DNA from: Verrucomicrobiaceae bacterium
Lineage (GTDB): Bacteria > Verrucomicrobiota > Verrucomicrobiia > Verrucomicrobiales > Verrucomicrobiaceae
DNA: 64,000 bases
Direction: 5' to 3'
Assembly (NCBI GenBank): GCA_947466075.1
Contig: CANIBP010000018.1
Coordinates: 1 to 64,000 of the forward strand
The notes under the pieces were generated by a model, which saw only the letters and a program-made list of their open reading frames with translations, was not told the origin of the DNA and did no database searches. Positions within the stretch are counted from its first letter, which is position 1. Every line of letters starts with the position of its first letter. Of the stretch, positions 62,817-64,000 are shown in pieces. The translations under genes and the position numbers were made by a program.

Positions 62817-64000
62817 ATGCCACACGATCTCCACGCCGCCCTCAAACAGCACTTTGGCCACAAGGCTTTTCGTGCCGGTCAGGAGCAGGTGATGGAAGCG
62901 CTGCTGGCTGGAAGAAGTGCGCTGGCACTCTTCCCGACGAGTGCGGGCAAGTCGCTGTGCTATCAGCTTCCTGCGCTGCTCATGGATGGCGTGACGCTGG
63001 TCATATCGCCGTTGATCGCGCTCATGAAGGATCAAGTGCAGGCGCTGCGGGCACGAGGCATCGCGGCAGCACGATTGGATTCATCGCTTTCGGCCGATGA
63101 AGCAGCGCAGGTCTTTGAAGACATGCGCAACGGCACGCTGAAGCTGCTCTACATCGCCCCGGAGCGGCTCATGAATGAAAACTTCGTTGAGCGGCTCAGG
63201 CGCCTCAAAATCTCGATGATGGCGGTCGATGAAGCGCATTGCATCTCCGAGTGGGGACACAATTTCCGCCCGGAATACCTGCGGCTGGCTTTGGTGGCGA
63301 AGGAACTCGGCATCAAGCCGGTGCTTGCACTCACCGCCACGGCAACGCCATCGGTGGCGGCGGATATTCGCCGCGCGTTTGACATTGAGCAGGCAGATCA
63401 TGTGCAGACCTCGTTCCTGCGCCCCAATTTATTCTTCCGCATCACCCCGTGCACTGCGCAGCAGCGTCTGCTCGTGCTCACGAAACTGCTGCTCAAGCGC
63501 AAGGTGCCTTCCATCGTCTATGTGACGCTGCAACAAACTGCCGAGCACGTCGCCACGCATTTGCAGAAGAGTGGCGTCAACGCGCTGGCTTACCACGCTG
63601 GTTTGCCCGATGAGCATCGCCACGCCGCGCAAGATGCGTTCATGAGCGGAGAAACAGATGTCATCGTCGCCACCATCGCCTTCGGCATGGGCATCGATAA
63701 AGCGGACATCCGTGCCGTTTATCATTACAACCTGCCGAAGACGCTCGAAAACTACTCGCAGGAAACCGGACGCGCTGGACGCGATGGCAAAACGTCGGTC
63801 TGCGAACTGCTCGCATGTGCGGACGACTGCATCGTGCTGGAAAACTTCACGTTTGGAGACACGCCGACGCCACAGGCCATTCGCCAGCTTCTCGATCATC
63901 TGCTGCTGCAAGGAGGTGAGTTCGACATCTCGATGTACGACCTCGCGCATGCCACGGACATCCGCCCACTGGTCATCGAGACGGTCATCACCAATCTCGA
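62817..64000 (+). CDS. recQ: RecQ-family ATP-dependent DNA helicase (C-terminus outside the window)
   Basis: The first 394 codons are present. The Walker A region reads FPTSAGKSLCYQLPALL, slightly different from the usual PTGGGKS. The DEAH box is in AVDEAHCISEWGHNFRPEY, followed by TATATPSV (motif III). The second helicase domain carries IVYVTLQQTAEHVA, AYHAGL, VATIAFGMGIDKADIRAVYHYNLP and QETGRAGRDG. The RecQ zinc-binding region is just entered (CADDCIVLENF). Start: the ATG at 62817; an ATG at 62806 is out of frame. It unwinds DNA 3'-5' in recombination repair. Stand-alone helicases of this 'atypical RecQ' type also occur, so the symbol is tentative. Confidence 0.88.
   Translation, partial: MPHDLHAALKQHFGHKAFRAGQEQVMEALLAGRSALALFPTSAGKSLCYQLPALLMDGVTLVISPLIALMKDQVQALRARGIAAARLDSSLSADEAAQVFEDMRNGTLKLLYIAPERLMNENFVERLRRLKISMMAVDEAHCISEWGHNFRPEYLRLALVAKELGIKPVLALTATATPSVAADIRRAFDIEQADHVQTSFLRPNLFFRITPCTAQQRLLVLTKLLLKRKVPSIVYVTLQQTAEHVATHLQKSGVNALAYHAGLPDEHRHAAQDAFMSGETDVIVATIAFGMGIDKADIRAVYHYNLPKTLENYSQETGRAGRDGKTSVCELLACADDCIVLENFTFGDTPTPQAIRQLLDHLLLQGGEFDISMYDLAHATDIRPLVIETVITNL

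Noticed and set aside
1..64000. tRNA, rRNA and CRISPR features
   Set aside because: Intergenic gaps were read for cloverleaf ends, rRNA-like stretches and regularly spaced repeats; none was recognised. Gaps are short, so a missed RNA gene is unlikely but a small ncRNA cannot be excluded.

Overview
The window looks like a chromosomal segment of a Gram-negative bacterium of the Planctomycetota-Verrucomicrobiota group, most likely a verrucomicrobium. The basis is the density of families largely confined to that group: DUF1501, DUF1552, the PSCyt/PSD 'planctomycete cytochrome' domains (DUF1549, DUF1553, DUF1585, DUF1587, DUF1588, DUF1592, DUF1595) and DUF1080. GC content is high and long antisense shadow frames are common. 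This is family knowledge read against the translations; no database search was run.

Layout. The left edge holds the first 30 codons and one end of an IS5-type insertion sequence. From about 171 to 52740 every gene that can be supported lies on the minus strand, so transcription runs from right to left. This 52-kb block, plus a further minus-strand pair at 53789-57622, contains six proteins built like DUF1592-type c-type cytochromes, six DUF1552 proteins with twin-arginine leaders, two DUF1549/DUF1553 cytochromes and two DUF1501 proteins with Tat leaders. Each DUF1592-type gene can be paired with a DUF1552 gene. Five pairs are adjacent. The sixth (8393-10843 with 3009-4382) appears to have been split by another pair. 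Around these modules lie three members of an unnamed secreted family (171, 10878, 13787), a leucine-rich-repeat protein, a cyclase-fold protein with a haem-c motif, a two-component system whose sensor has two discoidin-like domains, and a carbohydrate island at 27173-38042. That island has two SGNH esterase-type proteins (one fused to a sialidase), a sialidase-FAD oxidoreductase fusion, and a large PA14 beta-propeller protein.

The likely biology is outer-envelope or periplasmic breakdown of complex, probably acylated or sialylated, polysaccharides. In this reading Tat-exported DUF1552/DUF1501 proteins work with membrane or periplasmic haem proteins that take electrons. That functional reading is inference; the pairing and export signals are visible in the sequence.

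The block has been heavily reshuffled. There is a duplicated three-gene module, one copy of which has been interrupted twice. There are gene fragments (a DUF1552 piece at 2909, a PA14-gene tail at 27044), recycled translation-start regions, an in-frame stop that splits one gene at 19927, and a family of palindromic repeats with the arm GTTCTTGGTTC. One of these repeats lies inside a gene and encodes its signal peptide.

The right end (52829-64000) is more ordinary: a LysR regulator, a glycerophosphodiester phosphodiesterase, an ABC-F ATPase, an Smr-domain protein, a small anchored protein, trigger factor with a clear promoter and terminator, and the start of a RecQ helicase. No tRNA, rRNA or CRISPR array was recognised, and no stretch above 300 bases lacks a gene.
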